Positions 51,095 to 51,319 of a DNA stretch of 51,319 nucleotides are shown here, in pieces. The notes below the pieces were generated by a model. It searched no databases, was not told the origin of the DNA, and saw nothing but the letters and a program-made list of their open reading frames with translations. The stretch is from positions 1 through 51,319 of the IMG/VR virus record IMGVR_UViG_3300042914_002164; one strand, 5' to 3'. Made by a program: the position numbers and the translations under genes. This DNA is from a virus. Position 1 is the first letter of the stretch. Each line of letters starts with the position of its first letter.

Positions 51095-51250
51095 GGTCCA
51101 CGATCCTCGGTCCGAGGATCTCGGTCCCGACCCGACCCCGACCCGACAGCACCGACCCGACCGGCGTAGTGCCCGACAACCTCGGTCCTGAGCCTGTCCC
51201 ACGCAGCCCGACAGTTCCCGACTACCGCCAAGGCCCGACAGCCAAGGCCC
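51095..51250. repeat. Iterated CCCGAC and GGTCC repeats with 19-bp palindrome
   Basis: This gene-free end region has about ten copies of CCCGAC between 51124 and 51250, several CTCGGTCC copies, and the perfect palindrome GATCCTCGGTCCGAGGATC (51102-51120). GGTCCACGATCCTCG (51095-51109) is a third copy of the repeat at 48256. CCCGAC also recurs at 50219-50260, on the other side of the Cys-rich gene. Clustered short repeats with a palindrome suit a replication origin or operator array; this is inference. The last 40 bases turn AT-rich (GGGGTATAAATGAATGTTAT). Confidence 0.6.
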
Positions 51251-51319
51251 GACTGCGCCAACTCAAGCGCCAAGGACCCGGGGTATAAATGAATGTTATT
51301 GGTACGGGGGTCTTTTACC

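Overview
The window reads as most of the genome of a tailed, probably short-tailed (podovirus-like) double-stranded DNA phage of a Gram-negative host. The grounds are a HK97-type capsid, portal and terminase set, a short head-tail connector series with no tape-measure or sheath gene, large internal-virion-type proteins, a GH108 endolysin and genes for ADP-heptose, a lipopolysaccharide sugar. Many small proteins resemble families I know from aquatic phages. No tRNA, rRNA, CRISPR array, integrase or RNA polymerase was seen. I cannot name the host; the GC-rich sequence would suit a proteobacterium. The ends give no proof of circularity.

Region 1 (46-7361, + strand) is a compact replication operon with overlapping start and stop codons: a coiled-coil protein, a candidate ssDNA-binding protein ending in DIPF, an archaeo-eukaryotic-type primase ending in DVPF, a small HTH protein, an SF1 helicase, a MazG-like protein, a family A DNA polymerase and a small acidic protein.

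Region 2 (48647 down to 7349, - strand) is one long late block. In transcription order it holds: a PD-(D/E)XK-like protein, small basic proteins, a predicted metallopeptidase, a lytic transglycosylase, a 905-residue protein with a huge Thr-Gly tract, terminase, portal, a lysis cluster (three membrane proteins and the endolysin), a Cys-rich protein, GroES, scaffold, decoration protein and major capsid protein, then a GIY-YIG homing endonuclease with its own promoter between two terminators. Decoration and small basic proteins, head-tail connectors and fibre-like proteins follow. The next part mixes three seven-bladed RCC1 propeller proteins with a glycan island: a sulfotransferase/glycosyltransferase fusion, a GT25 transferase, a methyltransferase, and ADP-heptose kinase, adenylyltransferase and epimerase with a cupin. 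The block ends with a tail hub protein and four probable internal virion proteins, and meets the replication operon tail to tail near 7355.

Region 3 (48648-51319) is the control and accessory zone. Four small unknown genes are read outwards from a mirror-image pair of promoters with palindromic operators (49597-49787) or from a sigma70-like promoter (50250-50279). Each of the four genes is followed by a GC-rich hairpin. Intergenic repeats (GGTCCACGGTCC type, CCCGAC iterations, a 19-bp palindrome) lie around them and could mark an origin or regulatory sites.

The most unusual content is the glycan island embedded among the RCC1 propeller genes: ADP-heptose synthesis, heptose-transferase-like and sulfotransferase functions sit beside probable receptor-binding proteins. 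That points to changing the host surface, or to glycosylating and sulfating the virion.
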